A DNA stretch of 61,009 nucleotides from a candidate division KSB1 bacterium (GCA_022566355.1 JADFJB010000001.1:64234-125242); one strand, 5' to 3'; shown: positions 27,285-36,053, counted from the first letter of the stretch. Notes: generated from the letters alone by a model not told the origin. Program-made: numbers and translations.

Positions 27285-28318
27285 GAGTCTTACTTACGGG
27301 TCATCTGGGTTATATTGGTACTATCTTAGCGCCGATGCTAAGAAAATCTGGTCATGAAGTCGTTGGGTTTGATATGAATTTATATGCTCAATGTACTTTT
27401 GGAGAATTGTCTTGCAACATCGACGGGATAAGAAAAGATATTCGGGATGTACAGGCACATGATCTGGAAGGTTATGATGCTATCATTCATTTAGCAGGAC
27501 TTTCTAATGATCCCCTTGGCGATTTAAATCCAGCGTTGACATTTGAAATCAATCATTTAGCTTCAGTAAATTTAGCAAGATTAGCAAAAAAAGTTGGAAT
27601 CAAACGATTTATTTTTTCTTCCTCGTGCAGTAACTATGGCGCAGCAGGAGATCGGTTAATCAATGAAGAAGGAGTATTACAGCCAGTTACTCCTTATGCC
27701 AAATCAAAAGTGTTATCCGAACAAGATATTTCTCGAATGGCTGACTCTTCTTTTACCCCTACTTTTCTACGTAGTGCTACTGCATATGGAGTATCTCCAC
27801 GTTTGCGATTCGATCTGGTTTTAAACAATCTTGTTTCATGGGCCTTTACAACAGGTCGAATTTATCTTAAAAGTGATGGTACACCCTGGAGGCCTATTGT
27901 ACATATTGAAGATATTTCCCGTGCTTTTGTTGCAGTCTTAGAAGCTCCAATCGAACAAATTCACAATCAGGCTTTTAATGTCGGGCGAACCGATGAGAAT
28001 TATCAAATGAAAGATTTAGCTGAAATTGTAAAAGATACCGTACCCAACTGTGAGATCGAATATGCTAAAAACGCTGGACCGGACAAAAGGTGCTATCGTG
28101 TTGACTGCAGTAAGTTAGCAAAAAAGATTCCAGGGTTTAAACCACAATGGGACGCAAGGAAAGGAGCCAAAGAACTATACACGCACATTCAGAAATATGG
28201 ATTAAGTTTAGAAGATTTTGAGGGACCACGTTATAAACGTGTTGCACATCTTCAACAACTGTTAACCAAAGGATACCTGGATAGTTCATTGCGATGGCGG
28301 GTTTTAGCAGTTGCTTAA
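27281..28318 (+). CDS. NAD-dependent sugar-nucleotide epimerase/dehydratase (extended SDR)
   Basis: The 345 residues start with LLTGHLGYIGTIL (NAD binding) and continue with the active-site Ser region FSSSCSNYG. The YxxxK motif is PYAKSKVLSE (Tyr about 148), followed by RSATAYGVSPRLR and WRPIVHIEDI. Its neighbours suggest it acts on the CDP-4-keto sugar as a 4-ketoreductase or 3,5-epimerase; which one cannot be told. The C-terminal 60 residues (GPRYKRVAHLQQL..LRWR) are shared with a gene fragment at 34461. It overlaps rfbF by 4 bases. Confidence 0.82.
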   Translation: MRVLLTGHLGYIGTILAPMLRKSGHEVVGFDMNLYAQCTFGELSCNIDGIRKDIRDVQAHDLEGYDAIIHLAGLSNDPLGDLNPALTFEINHLASVNLARLAKKVGIKRFIFSSSCSNYGAAGDRLINEEGVLQPVTPYAKSKVLSEQDISRMADSSFTPTFLRSATAYGVSPRLRFDLVLNNLVSWAFTTGRIYLKSDGTPWRPIVHIEDISRAFVAVLEAPIEQIHNQAFNVGRTDENYQMKDLAEIVKDTVPNCEIEYAKNAGPDKRCYRVDCSKLAKKIPGFKPQWDARKGAKELYTHIQKYGLSLEDFEGPRYKRVAHLQQLLTKGYLDSSLRWRVLAVA

Positions 28319-28340
28319 CCTGAATTTAATCTAAAAGAGA

Positions 28341-29576
28341 ATGGTAATGAAAAAAATTAATATAAAATGTCGATCTTGTCACTATTCAACACTTGAGTTA
28401 ATTCTTTCTCTTGGTATCACGCCGTTAGCAGATCGACTATTAACCGAACAGCAATTAGGAGAATCTGAATTAACCGCCCAACTAGATTTAGTGTTTTGTC
28501 CTCGCTGTTCTTTAGTGCAAATAGTAGAAAGCGTATCGCCGGAAATACTCTTTACAGAGGACTATCCATATTTTTCATCGGTATCGCCGGCACTTCAAGA
28601 ACATACTCGAAAAAATGCAGAAAACCTGATCCGGACAAGAGGGCTCGATACAGGCTCACAAGTCATTGAGCTTGCCAGCAATGATGGATACATGCTTAAA
28701 TACTTTGTTAACAAAAGTATTCCGGTTCTCGGTATTGATCCGGCAGAAGGTCCTGCTAAGGTAGCTCAACAAGCAAAAATACCAACTCTCTGCACGTTTT
28801 TTGGCAAGGAGCTGGCAGAAAAGATTCGAAAAGAAAATAAACTTGCTGATGTTGTTATTGCGAATAATGTTTTAGCACATGTACCGGATTTGAATGGCTT
28901 TGTAGAAGGCATTCGCCTTATTTTAAAAGACACAGGGGTAGCGGTTATAGAAGTTCCATATTTAGTAGATTTAATTGAGAATTGTGAATTTGATACCATT
29001 TATCACCAACATCTTTGTTATTTTTCGGTAACTGCTTTGGATATACTATTTAGAAGACATTCTCTTTTTCTCAACGATATTAAAAGAATTCCTATCCATG
29101 GTGGATCTTTGCGACTTTTTATAGAACCGTATGAAGCAGTAAGTGAAAATGTTTCTTTGTTATTGCGTGATGAGGCCAAAAACGGGGTTGACGAGATGGA
29201 GTATTATCGTAATTTTGCTAAAAGTGTTCAAGAAATAAAACATTCGTTATTGGAAATTATGGTCGGATTAAAGTTAAAAGGTAGCAGGATTGCTGCTTAT
29301 GGAGCAGCGGCTAAAGCTACAACCTTAATGAGTTTTATTGGTATTAATAAAAAACTGGTTGATTATATTGTTGACTTAAATCCATATAAACATGGACGAT
29401 ATATGGGAGGTAATCATCTACCTATATTCCATCCGGAAAAATTATTGGAAGATATGCCAGATTATGTTTTATTGCTATCTTGGAATTTTGCAAAAGAGAT
29501 TATGCAGCAACAGGATATTTACCGCCAGCATGGGGGAAAATTTATTATTCCAATTCCACAACCGAAAATCTTGTAG
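28341..29576 (+). CDS. NDP-hexose C-methyltransferase (TylCIII-like, subfamily 1)
   Basis: The 411-residue protein begins almost directly with the zinc site CRSCHYS, paired with CPRC at about 54. It then has SAM motif [15 protein letters not shown] (about 111), [23 protein letters not shown] with the catalytic His region, IHGGSLRL, and a C-terminal [15 protein letters not shown] with [14 protein letters not shown]. It is the same type as the gene at 19336. Together with rfbF and the SDR immediately upstream it suggests a C-methylated CDP-deoxysugar. The following 50 bases hold no gene. Confidence 0.88.
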   Translation: MVMKKINIKCRSCHYSTLELILSLGITPLADRLLTEQQLGESELTAQLDLVFCPRCSLVQIVESVSPEILFTEDYPYFSSVSPALQEHTRKNAENLIRTRGLDTGSQVIELASNDGYMLKYFVNKSIPVLGIDPAEGPAKVAQQAKIPTLCTFFGKELAEKIRKENKLADVVIANNVLAHVPDLNGFVEGIRLILKDTGVAVIEVPYLVDLIENCEFDTIYHQHLCYFSVTALDILFRRHSLFLNDIKRIPIHGGSLRLFIEPYEAVSENVSLLLRDEAKNGVDEMEYYRNFAKSVQEIKHSLLEIMVGLKLKGSRIAAYGAAAKATTLMSFIGINKKLVDYIVDLNPYKHGRYMGGNHLPIFHPEKLLEDMPDYVLLLSWNFAKEIMQQQDIYRQHGGKFIIPIPQPKIL

Positions 29577-29627
29577 AGTTTAGACTATTTTCAGAAAAGA
29601 ATTAATAACAATGGCTAGATAGAAGTT

Positions 29628-29884
29628 ATGAAAGTATCAAAGTTGACTGAGAACCTTTGTCCAGGCTGTGGGTTGTCATCAATCAATGTTTTTTACGAGT
29701 TAAAAAAAGTGCCAGTTCACAGCGTTCTTCTCATACAAACGCAAGAAAATGCGTTTAACTTTGCCAAAGAAGACATCACTTTAGGATGTTGCAATATGGC
29801 CGGCACGGGTCAAAAAATTATACCTCCGGGGAATTTTTAACAGATAATGCTCCGGACATGGTGGTTGTAATGAAACTCGAATAG
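29628..29884 (+). pseudogene. Methyltransferase remnant with the middle deleted
   Basis: The first 50-odd codons match the zinc-binding N-terminus of the subfamily 2 methyltransferases (CPGCG, VPVHSVLL, KEDITLGCC). They then jump straight to the extreme C-terminus (AGTGQKI, and after a frameshift EFLTDNAPDMVVVM, ending TAG at 29882). Roughly 300 internal codons, including the whole SAM domain, are gone. It cannot encode an enzyme. Its last bases form the start of the direct repeat that borders the GC-rich island. Confidence 0.85.
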
Positions 29885-29941
29885 AATGGAGAATCTAAAA
29901 TAAAGGATTTAAAAATAATAAATGATTGATATCTATCCAGT
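29875..29941 (+). repeat. Direct repeat, left copy, bordering the GC-rich island
   Basis: This stretch recurs at 33008-33072. A run of 24 identical bases (29891-29914 against 33023-33046) is flanked by further matches. These include an upstream ACTCGAATA, and the following ATG with the next residues (MIDIYPV against MIDICPV). It comprises a gene end, a spacer and a gene start, which suggests homologous recombination between equivalent spacers rather than a transposon target duplication. Confidence 0.85.
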
Positions 29942-30995
29942 GTCCAATATTCCAAGGGTCAGCATCGGTTTGCCAGTGTACAACGGGGAAGAATTCCTCG
30001 AAGAGTCAGTCGGCAGCCTTCTGACCCAGTCTTACACTGATTTTGAGCTGATCATCTCCGACAACGGATCCACCGATCGCACCGAGAGCATTTGTCGGGC
30101 TCTGGCCCGGAACGACTCTCGTATCCGCTACTTGCGCGAGGACGAGAATCGCGGCGCGTGCTGGAACCACAAGCGGGTGATCGAGCTTGCTCGGGGGGAG
30201 CACTTCAAGTTCGCAGCCCACGATGACCGGCTCGCTCCCACGTTCCTGGAACAGTGTGTGGCGGTACTCGACGCCGAACCGGACGTCGTGTGGTGCCACT
30301 CCATCAGCACTCACATCGATCACTTCGGCCGGCGTGTCGAGGGAGCCGATGCCGGCGACGTCGGATTCGCTGCGGCCACCGTTCACCCCTCCTGGACTCT
30401 GCCCACCCGGGAGTCGTCGCGGGCACACCATCGGTTCCGCGCCGTCATCCTAGGGCCGAGAGGGAATATGGATGTCTTTGGTCTCATTCGCGGGTGGGCG
30501 ATTCGACGCACTGCAACCATGATCCCCCATTACGGGATGGACAAGGTGCTCGTCGCCGAGCTCAGCCTGATGGGGCGTTATCACGAGGTGCCCGAGCTGC
30601 TGTTCTTCGGGCGCATTCACCCCAAGAGTTCCGGTGCGATCGCCAGTAGCAGCGAACAGCAGCGGTTCATCGATCCGTCCGGCGTGAAACGGTTCGCGTT
30701 CACCCGTCTGCACCTTCTACGCGGCCATCTCCGATCCGTGCGACACGCCGACCTGCCTTCGGGCGAGAGGCTCCGCTGCTACGGTGTTCTGATGCATTAC
30801 CTTCTCCAGAGCAGGAAGTGGCGGTCGGTCTTCATGAAGACGTTCACCGGAGCCGGGACCGGAGGCGCATACGTAGAGCCATTGCGGCGGATCAGGCAGC
30901 GGGATGACGCGCACTCACCCGGAGGGGACGGAGCAAAGCCAAAGACCCTACCAGCCGATGGCAAAGTGAGCGCACCCGCGTCGAGGGCCAGATAG
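29922..30995 (+). CDS. GC-rich glycosyltransferase family 2 with AT-rich 5' end
   Basis: A 357-residue GT-A enzyme with VSIGLPVYNGEEF, FELIISDNGSTDRT, the metal motif FAAHDDR, PTRESS, GNMDVFGLIRG, YGMDKVLVAELSLMGRY and GTGGAY. It is a clear homologue of the product at 25438. The first 40-60 bases are AT-rich like the rest of the locus and part of the direct repeat; from about 29975 codons become strongly G/C-ending. The gene therefore looks chimeric, a native start joined to an imported body. The Pro/Ala-rich last 30 residues are unlike the paralogues. Confidence 0.85.
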   Translation: MIDIYPVSNIPRVSIGLPVYNGEEFLEESVGSLLTQSYTDFELIISDNGSTDRTESICRALARNDSRIRYLREDENRGACWNHKRVIELARGEHFKFAAHDDRLAPTFLEQCVAVLDAEPDVVWCHSISTHIDHFGRRVEGADAGDVGFAAATVHPSWTLPTRESSRAHHRFRAVILGPRGNMDVFGLIRGWAIRRTATMIPHYGMDKVLVAELSLMGRYHEVPELLFFGRIHPKSSGAIASSSEQQRFIDPSGVKRFAFTRLHLLRGHLRSVRHADLPSGERLRCYGVLMHYLLQSRKWRSVFMKTFTGAGTGGAYVEPLRRIRQRDDAHSPGGDGAKPKTLPADGKVSAPASRAR

Positions 30996-30998
30996 CCG

Positions 30999-31580
30999 AT
31001 GGAATTCCGCGAGACTCGCCTGTCCGGCGTCTACCGCGTGCAGCTCGACCCCAACGTCGATCACCGTGGCACGTTCACGCGCACCTTCTGCCGGGAGACG
31101 CTGGAGAACCAAGGACTCAAGGGTCACGTCGAGCAGTGTAACGTGGTGATGAACGAGGTGCGAGGCACTCTTCGAGGAATCCACTACCACGTTCGCCCGG
31201 CGGGCGAGGTGAAGATGGTACAGTGCGTCAATGGCGCACTGTTCGAAGTGCTGGTGGACCTGCGCAGCGAGTCCGAGACGTGCGGTGAGTGGATCTCCAT
31301 GGAGCTTCGGGGGACGAGCGCCGAGGTTGTCTATATCCCCAAGGGGATTGGGCACGCCTACCAGACCCTGGAGCCGAACTCCATCGTCACGTACTTCATG
31401 TCCGAGGCGTTCCGTCCCGGCACCGAGCGGGGCATTCGCTGGAACGATCCGCACTTCTCCATTCCCTGGCCGCTTGCCGAGCCGACGCTCTCGGAGAAGG
31501 ACCGCTCCTACCCTGACTTCGATCTCGAGAGCCACAGGCGCGACGATCGAAATGCCGATTCAAGCGGTCGGGTAACCTGA
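30999..31580 (+). CDS. dTDP-4-dehydrorhamnose 3,5-epimerase-like protein (RmlC family)
   Basis: The 193-residue cupin follows RmlC: DHRGTFTRTFC (about 22), NVVMNEVRGTLRGIHYH with the catalytic His (about 63), VKMVQCVNGALFEVLVDLR and YIPKGIGHAYQTLE. The end, WNDPHFSIPWPL and LSEKDRSYPDF, is also typical. It epimerises C3 and/or C5 of a 4-keto-6-deoxy sugar nucleotide. Because the locus makes CDP- rather than dTDP-sugars, the nucleotide is uncertain. All codons are GC-rich. It starts 4 bases after the glycosyltransferase stop and its stop overlaps the next ATG. Confidence 0.87.
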   Translation: MEFRETRLSGVYRVQLDPNVDHRGTFTRTFCRETLENQGLKGHVEQCNVVMNEVRGTLRGIHYHVRPAGEVKMVQCVNGALFEVLVDLRSESETCGEWISMELRGTSAEVVYIPKGIGHAYQTLEPNSIVTYFMSEAFRPGTERGIRWNDPHFSIPWPLAEPTLSEKDRSYPDFDLESHRRDDRNADSSGRVT

Positions 31581-32908
31581 TGGCATCGACCCGCGACATG
31601 ACGACGCTACGAGACCAGGTCGACTTCGACGAGCTCGGCCTCGAGATGTACGAGCTCATGACCCGCCTCTATCCGATCTGCCGGAGTATCACCGGCGAGG
31701 GCTTCCGGGAGAGCCAGCGCATCATTGGCGAGTACCTACCCGGTCTGTCCCTCGAAGCGGTTCCGAGCGGGACACGAGCGTTTGACTGGACCGTGCCGCG
31801 GGAGTGGAACATACGCGACGCCTACGTGGCCCACCCAGGCGGCGAGCGGATCATCGACTTCCGGAAGTCGAACCTGCACGTCGTCAGCTACAGTGTCTCG
31901 GTTCATCAGACCATGACCCTCGACGAGCTTCGCAAGCGTCTCCACACCCTTCCCGAGGAGCCGGACTTCATTCCATATCGTACATCCTATTATCGTGAGG
32001 ACTGGGGTTTCTGTCTTTCCCACCGGGACTACGAGCGTCTCGAGGACGGCATGTACGAGGTTTACATCGATTCCACCCTCGAGGACGGGCATCTCAACTA
32101 CGGCGAGTTAGTTCTTCCAGGCGATGGTGAGCATGAGGTTCTGATCACGAGCCATGCCTGCCATCCCTCACTGTGCAACGACAACCTCTCGGGAAATGTC
32201 GTCGCGACATTCCTGGCCAGGCTTCTGAGTGGAGTCGAGCGACGGTACTCCTACCGCTTCCTGTTCATCCCCGGCGGGATCGGGTCGGTGGTGTGGCTGA
32301 GTCGGAACCAGGATCGGCTGGATCGGATTCGGCACGGTCTCGTGCTCGCCTGCGTGGGGGATCCGTCCCGCTTCACGTACAAGAACACCCGCCGTGGCGA
32401 CGCCGAGATCGACAGGGTCGCGAAGCACATCCTCGAGAACCGCGCCGAGCCGTTCGAGACGATCCCGTTCTCGCCATATGGCTACGACGAGCGCAACTTC
32501 AACTCACCGAAGTTCAACCTGCCGGTAGGGTCACTCACTCGTTCCACGCACTCGGAGTTTCGTGGCTACCATAGCTCTGGAGACGATCTCGAGCTGGTCA
32601 GCGCGGAGCGACTGGGGGAGACGCTCTCCGTCTGCCTTGAGATCGCCGCAGTCCTCGAACGGAACCGGCGATATCGGAATCTGATCCCAGAGGCCGAGCC
32701 CCAGCTCGGGAAGCGTGGTCTATATGGATCGATGGGCGGATTGCAGCGGCGGGCCGATCTCGAGATGGCGCTTCTCTGGGTGATGAACTTCTCCGACGGC
32801 GATCACACCCTCCTCGACATCGCGGAGCGATCGGGGTATTCCTTCGATCTGATCCGGCAGGCCGCTGATTCGCTCGTCGATCACGAGCTTTTGCAGACCA
32901 TCGACTAG
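31580..32908 (+). CDS. DUF4910 aminopeptidase-like protein
   Basis: The 442-residue protein has the DUF4910 hallmark ITSHACHPSLCNDNLSG (about 191), a zinc-peptidase-like site. It also has LYPICRSITGEG at the start, SYYREDWGFC, FIPGGIGSVVW, GYDERNFNSP and a C-terminal winged-helix-like end. The family is M28-like and recurs in bacterial polysaccharide loci, where its function has not been settled; removal of an amino-acid or acyl decoration from a sugar is a common guess. It completes the GC-rich set and has no AT-rich counterpart elsewhere in the window. Confidence 0.82.
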   Translation: MASTRDMTTLRDQVDFDELGLEMYELMTRLYPICRSITGEGFRESQRIIGEYLPGLSLEAVPSGTRAFDWTVPREWNIRDAYVAHPGGERIIDFRKSNLHVVSYSVSVHQTMTLDELRKRLHTLPEEPDFIPYRTSYYREDWGFCLSHRDYERLEDGMYEVYIDSTLEDGHLNYGELVLPGDGEHEVLITSHACHPSLCNDNLSGNVVATFLARLLSGVERRYSYRFLFIPGGIGSVVWLSRNQDRLDRIRHGLVLACVGDPSRFTYKNTRRGDAEIDRVAKHILENRAEPFETIPFSPYGYDERNFNSPKFNLPVGSLTRSTHSEFRGYHSSGDDLELVSAERLGETLSVCLEIAAVLERNRRYRNLIPEAEPQLGKRGLYGSMGGLQRRADLEMALLWVMNFSDGDHTLLDIAERSGYSFDLIRQAADSLVDHELLQTID

Positions 32909-33007
32909 ACGTCGACGCAGTCGGAGAGAAGCCGACAGTTCTGATCGTCTACCGGGTTGGTTGGTGATCCTTCATTCATCTCGTTTCGACTACAGGCCGG
33001 CGACGAC

Positions 33008-33072
33008 ACTCGAATAAATGAAGAATCTAAAATAAAGGATTTAAAAGAATAAATGATAGACATCTGTCCAGT
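33008..33072 (+). repeat. Direct repeat, right copy, bordering the GC-rich island
   Basis: This is the partner of the copy at 29875-29941, about 3.13 kb away in the same orientation. The switch from GC-rich to AT-rich sequence occurs exactly where the repeat begins. The 100 bases between the DUF4910 stop (32908) and this point are GC-rich and hold no gene. The repeat includes the start codon of the broken methyltransferase gene at 33053. Confidence 0.85.
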
Positions 33073-34177
33073 TTTTCAATCAACCCAGGTTTCCACATTC
33101 TTTGAAGTAACTAATGTACCAATACACTGTAATTTGATTTGGGAATCACAGGCAGAGTCAATTCAAGCACCAAGAGGAGATATCCATTTAGGATTTTGTA
33201 GAAATTGTGGGCATATATTTAACCTTGTATTTAATCCCGATCTAATGAAATATGACCAGGACTATGAGAATTCATTACATTTTTCACCACGATTTCAACA
33301 ATATGCTGAGTCACTTTCCCGGGAATTGATTCAGCGTCATAATTTATCTAAAAAGCAAATTATTGAGATTGGCTGTGGTAAGGGCGATTTTCTCCAACTC
33401 CTTTGTAATCAGGGCCAAAACCGGGGCATCGGGTTCGATCCAAGTTATGAACACCACCGAAATAAAAACACAAATAGTCCTATTGAGTTTATAGAAGATT
33501 TTTATTCAAGTAAATACTCAAATTATTCTTTTGATTTTATTTGTTGCAGGCATGTTCTTGAACACTTGCAATTTTCCAGTGAATTTCTAAATGAGATTCG
33601 AATGAACATAAACGAAAATTTTAATATTGCTGTATATTTCGAGGTTCCTAATGTGAATTTATTTTATGTAATGATGGAATATGGGATATAATTTATGAAC
33701 ATTGTTCATACTTTAGTACTGGTTCATTGGCTGCAGTATTTCATTCGAGTGGATTTAAAGTCCATTCTTGTCGGGATGCATTTTCAGGACAGTTTTTATC
33801 GATTGAAGCTTCAATAAAGGATAACTCAACATTGAAAACAGATAATACATGGCTTGATGTCAATTAAATATCTAATGATGTTGAAAAATTTTCTGGTATT
33901 TACCAGGAGAAGATAAGCAACTGGAGGGAGCAACTGTCTCAAATCAGGGACAAGAATCTCAAGGCAGTAATTTGGGGAGCCGGATCGAAAGGAGTTACAT
34001 TTTTAAATACGCTGAAAATTAATAAGGAGATTGAATACGTTGTGGATTTAAACCCTAACAAACAAGGAAATTATATAGCTGGTACTGGGCAAAAATTTGT
34101 AAGTCCGGAGTTTTTATCGGAATTTAATCCCGACTCTGTTATTGTAATGAATCCCATTTACGCAAAAGAGATTCAAA
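33053..34177 (+). pseudogene. Frameshifted C-methyltransferase gene (subfamily 2)
   Basis: The first 200 codons read as a subfamily 2 methyltransferase: VPIHCNLIW, GDIHLGFCRNCGH, IIEIGCGKGDFLQLL, RHVLEHL. The N-terminal CPxC is replaced by CPVFQ. A frameshift near 33670 moves the match (DGIWDIIYEHCSYFS) to another frame. An in-frame TAA follows at about 33866. After it the frame continues with VIWGAGSKGVTFLNT and a C-terminus that is almost base-for-base the same as 35753-35857. The match breaks at 34177, where a piece of another gene begins. The product is certainly not full length. Confidence 0.88.
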
Positions 34178-34459
34178 TAAACGAATTAGTGTATATCGTT
34201 GAAGAAATTGCCGGTATTCGATTAAACAGAAAATATAAACTGGATGCCCCAAAAGGAGTGAATGGAAGAAAGGGTGATAATACAAAAATCCAGAAGGTAT
34301 TTGGGATGGGAACCAAGTACAAAGCTCTTTGTCAGGTATGAAATTGAATTATGAGTGGATTAGCAATGAGTGTTTAGTCAAATGTGGAACAGTCGCAACA
34401 ACTGGTTAAATTTAATGAAGTTGCCGATAGAAAAAATGTTAATCTTACGGTTGATAATT
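34177..34459 (+). pseudogene. 3' fragment of the GDP-mannose 3,5-epimerase gene
   Basis: These 283 bases match 25122-25402 with only scattered differences. They cover the last 75 or so codons (VDIVEEIAGIRLNRKYKL and on to the end) plus about 50 bases of the spacer after the stop. An extra base near 34300 breaks the reading frame. The 5' joint is abrupt, directly inside the methyltransferase C-terminus, so this is a recombination product rather than a decaying full gene. Confidence 0.9.
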
Positions 34460-34460
34460 T

Positions 34461-34642
34461 TTTAACCCAAATGGAATGCACAACAGGGAGCTAGGGAATT
34501 ATACGATGCTTACAGGAAACATGGATTGTATATGGATGAACTCGAATCACCTCGGTACAAACGCCTTGCAAGTATTAAATACTTAATAGAAAGTGGCCAC
34601 TTAGATACATTTTTAAGATGGCGGCAAAGGGCTACAGCTTAA
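34461..34642 (+). pseudogene. 3' fragment of an SDR epimerase gene
   Basis: One frame reads the last 58 residues of an SDR like that at 27281: GARELYDAYRKHGL, ESPRYKRLASIKYLIE, LRWRQRATA, stop at 34640. Identity to the 27281 product is moderate, so the source was a diverged relative rather than that gene itself. It follows the epimerase fragment with no spacer. The order methyltransferase, epimerase end, SDR end, methyltransferase echoes the intact order at 24-29.6 kb with the middle lost. Confidence 0.85.
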
Positions 34643-34681
34643 TCAATTCATAAAAATGATTTTTATAATAGGTGGAACATC

Positions 34682-35908
34682 ATGAAAGAGTACTTACTAG
34701 TAAATCAGAATATTGCAGAAACGTCCTCGTTAACTGACACTGTCTGTCCAAGTTGTCGGGCATGGGGATTGGAAACATTCTATGAGGTTCGAGATGTGCC
34801 TGTCCACGGCGTTGTGCTCTTGCCAACACGCGATGAGGCTCTTAACTATCCAATAGGGGACATAAAATTAGGGTTTTGCCATAGCTGTGGATTTATTTCA
34901 AATGTTTCTTTTGATCCGGGGAAACATGAATATCCTGCCAGGTATGATGGAACACAGGGTTTTTCACCGACTTTCAACGCGTTTCATAACCGATTGGTTG
35001 CCAGCTTAATTGAGCGACATGATTTGCATGGAAAAACAATTATTGAGATTGGCTGCGGTCAGGGTGAATTTTTGTCGTTGCTTTGTGAAATGGGCCATAA
35101 CCTTGGAATCGGTTTTGATCCGGCTTTTGATTGCAAAAGTCTCAGAAGTGAAAATAAGAATGCAAATTTTATCAAGGATTTTTATTCTGAGAAATTTGCC
35201 ATTTATCAAGGGGATTTTATCTGCTGTAATATGACATTGGAACATACACATAACACTGCGGATTTTCTCAGCATGGTACGACGAACGATAAGAAATCGAT
35301 TAGACACCATTGTTTTTTTTCAGGTTCCGGATACATCTCGTATTCTAAAAGAGGGAGCTTTTTGGGAGATTTTTTATGAACATTGTTCCTATTTCAGTTT
35401 AGGATCGTTAGCCCGGCTATTTCAATATTGTGGATTTGATGTACTTGATGCCAGGAGAGCTTATGGTGATCAATACTTAATGATTGAGGCGAAACCATGT
35501 GAGAAAAGAAAAAATGGCGCTTTAGAATTAAAAAATGATATAAAAGAATTGAAGTGTTCTGTTATAAATTTTAACGAGCACTGCCAAAAAAAAATAAATT
35601 ACTGGCATTATCGAATCAAACAAATAAAACAAAAAAAACGACGTCCTGTGCTTTGGGGTTCTTACTCAAAATCGGCTGCTTTTCTTTCGACGTTGAAAAT
35701 CTATGACGAAATTCAATATGTCGTGGATATAAATCCCAATAGACAGGGTTCGTATATAGCTGGTACGGGGCAAAAAATTGTAAGTCCGGAGTTTTTATCT
35801 GAATTTAATCCCGACTCTGTTATTGTAATGAATCCCATTTACGCAAAAGAGATTCAAAACCACCTAAAGATTATGAATCTTAAACCTGAATTAATGATAC
35901 TTGAATAG
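34682..35908 (+). CDS. NDP-hexose C-methyltransferase-like protein (subfamily 2)
   Basis: This is the intact member that matches the broken copies at 29628 and 33053. It has 408 residues with CPSCR and CHSCG for zinc, VPVHGVVLLPT, IIEIGCGQGEFLSLL (about 119), YEHCSYFSLGS, a C-terminal VLWGSYSKSAAFLST and VDINPNRQGSYIAG. The second Rossmann motif is slightly worn (GSYSKS against GSGGKG at 12551). Its role should be sugar C-methylation like its relatives. A GGTGGA ribosome site precedes the ATG. Confidence 0.85.
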   Translation: MKEYLLVNQNIAETSSLTDTVCPSCRAWGLETFYEVRDVPVHGVVLLPTRDEALNYPIGDIKLGFCHSCGFISNVSFDPGKHEYPARYDGTQGFSPTFNAFHNRLVASLIERHDLHGKTIIEIGCGQGEFLSLLCEMGHNLGIGFDPAFDCKSLRSENKNANFIKDFYSEKFAIYQGDFICCNMTLEHTHNTADFLSMVRRTIRNRLDTIVFFQVPDTSRILKEGAFWEIFYEHCSYFSLGSLARLFQYCGFDVLDARRAYGDQYLMIEAKPCEKRKNGALELKNDIKELKCSVINFNEHCQKKINYWHYRIKQIKQKKRRPVLWGSYSKSAAFLSTLKIYDEIQYVVDINPNRQGSYIAGTGQKIVSPEFLSEFNPDSVIVMNPIYAKEIQNHLKIMNLKPELMILE

Positions 35909-36053
35909 ATAGGATCTCTCTGTATCGACCATCAAAAAGGATAATTCTAATAGCCATAGTTTAATTAATTTTGTTTGATAAACAATATTTTCATATTTAT
36001 AATGTGTAGTAAAGAATTATATTTATATTTCCGATTATAATGCTATGCATCTC

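Larger units (their letters stand above)
29960..33007. mobile_element. GC-rich genomic island of about 3 kb between direct repeats
   Basis: Base composition jumps from mostly A/T to mostly G/C inside the glycosyltransferase gene near 29975 and drops back sharply at 33008. The three genes inside share strict G/C third positions and tight packing (4-base gap, then 1-base overlap). No integrase, transposase or terminal inverted repeat is visible. The borders are the 65-base direct repeats. The most likely origin is recent transfer from a GC-rich donor by recombination, but a misassembly joining two genomes would give the same picture. Confidence 0.75.

Noticed and set aside
29628-29840. A small zinc-binding protein of 70 residues
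   Set aside because: Both ends match the two ends of larger methyltransferases, so it is a deletion remnant.
30006-32574. Several open frames of 60-140 codons on both strands within the GC-rich island
   Set aside because: They are shadows caused by the lack of A/T-rich stop codons in GC-rich DNA. The three plus-strand genes explain the region with clear family motifs.
34042-34341. A 99-residue open frame that could be taken as a gene
   Set aside because: It runs across the joint between a methyltransferase end and an epimerase fragment, so it is a product of rearrangement.
34650-34666. Perfect 8-base inverted repeat (ATAAAAAT/ATTTTTAT) before the methyltransferase gene
   Set aside because: It consists only of A and T in AT-rich DNA and is expected by chance. 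There is no second copy before other genes.
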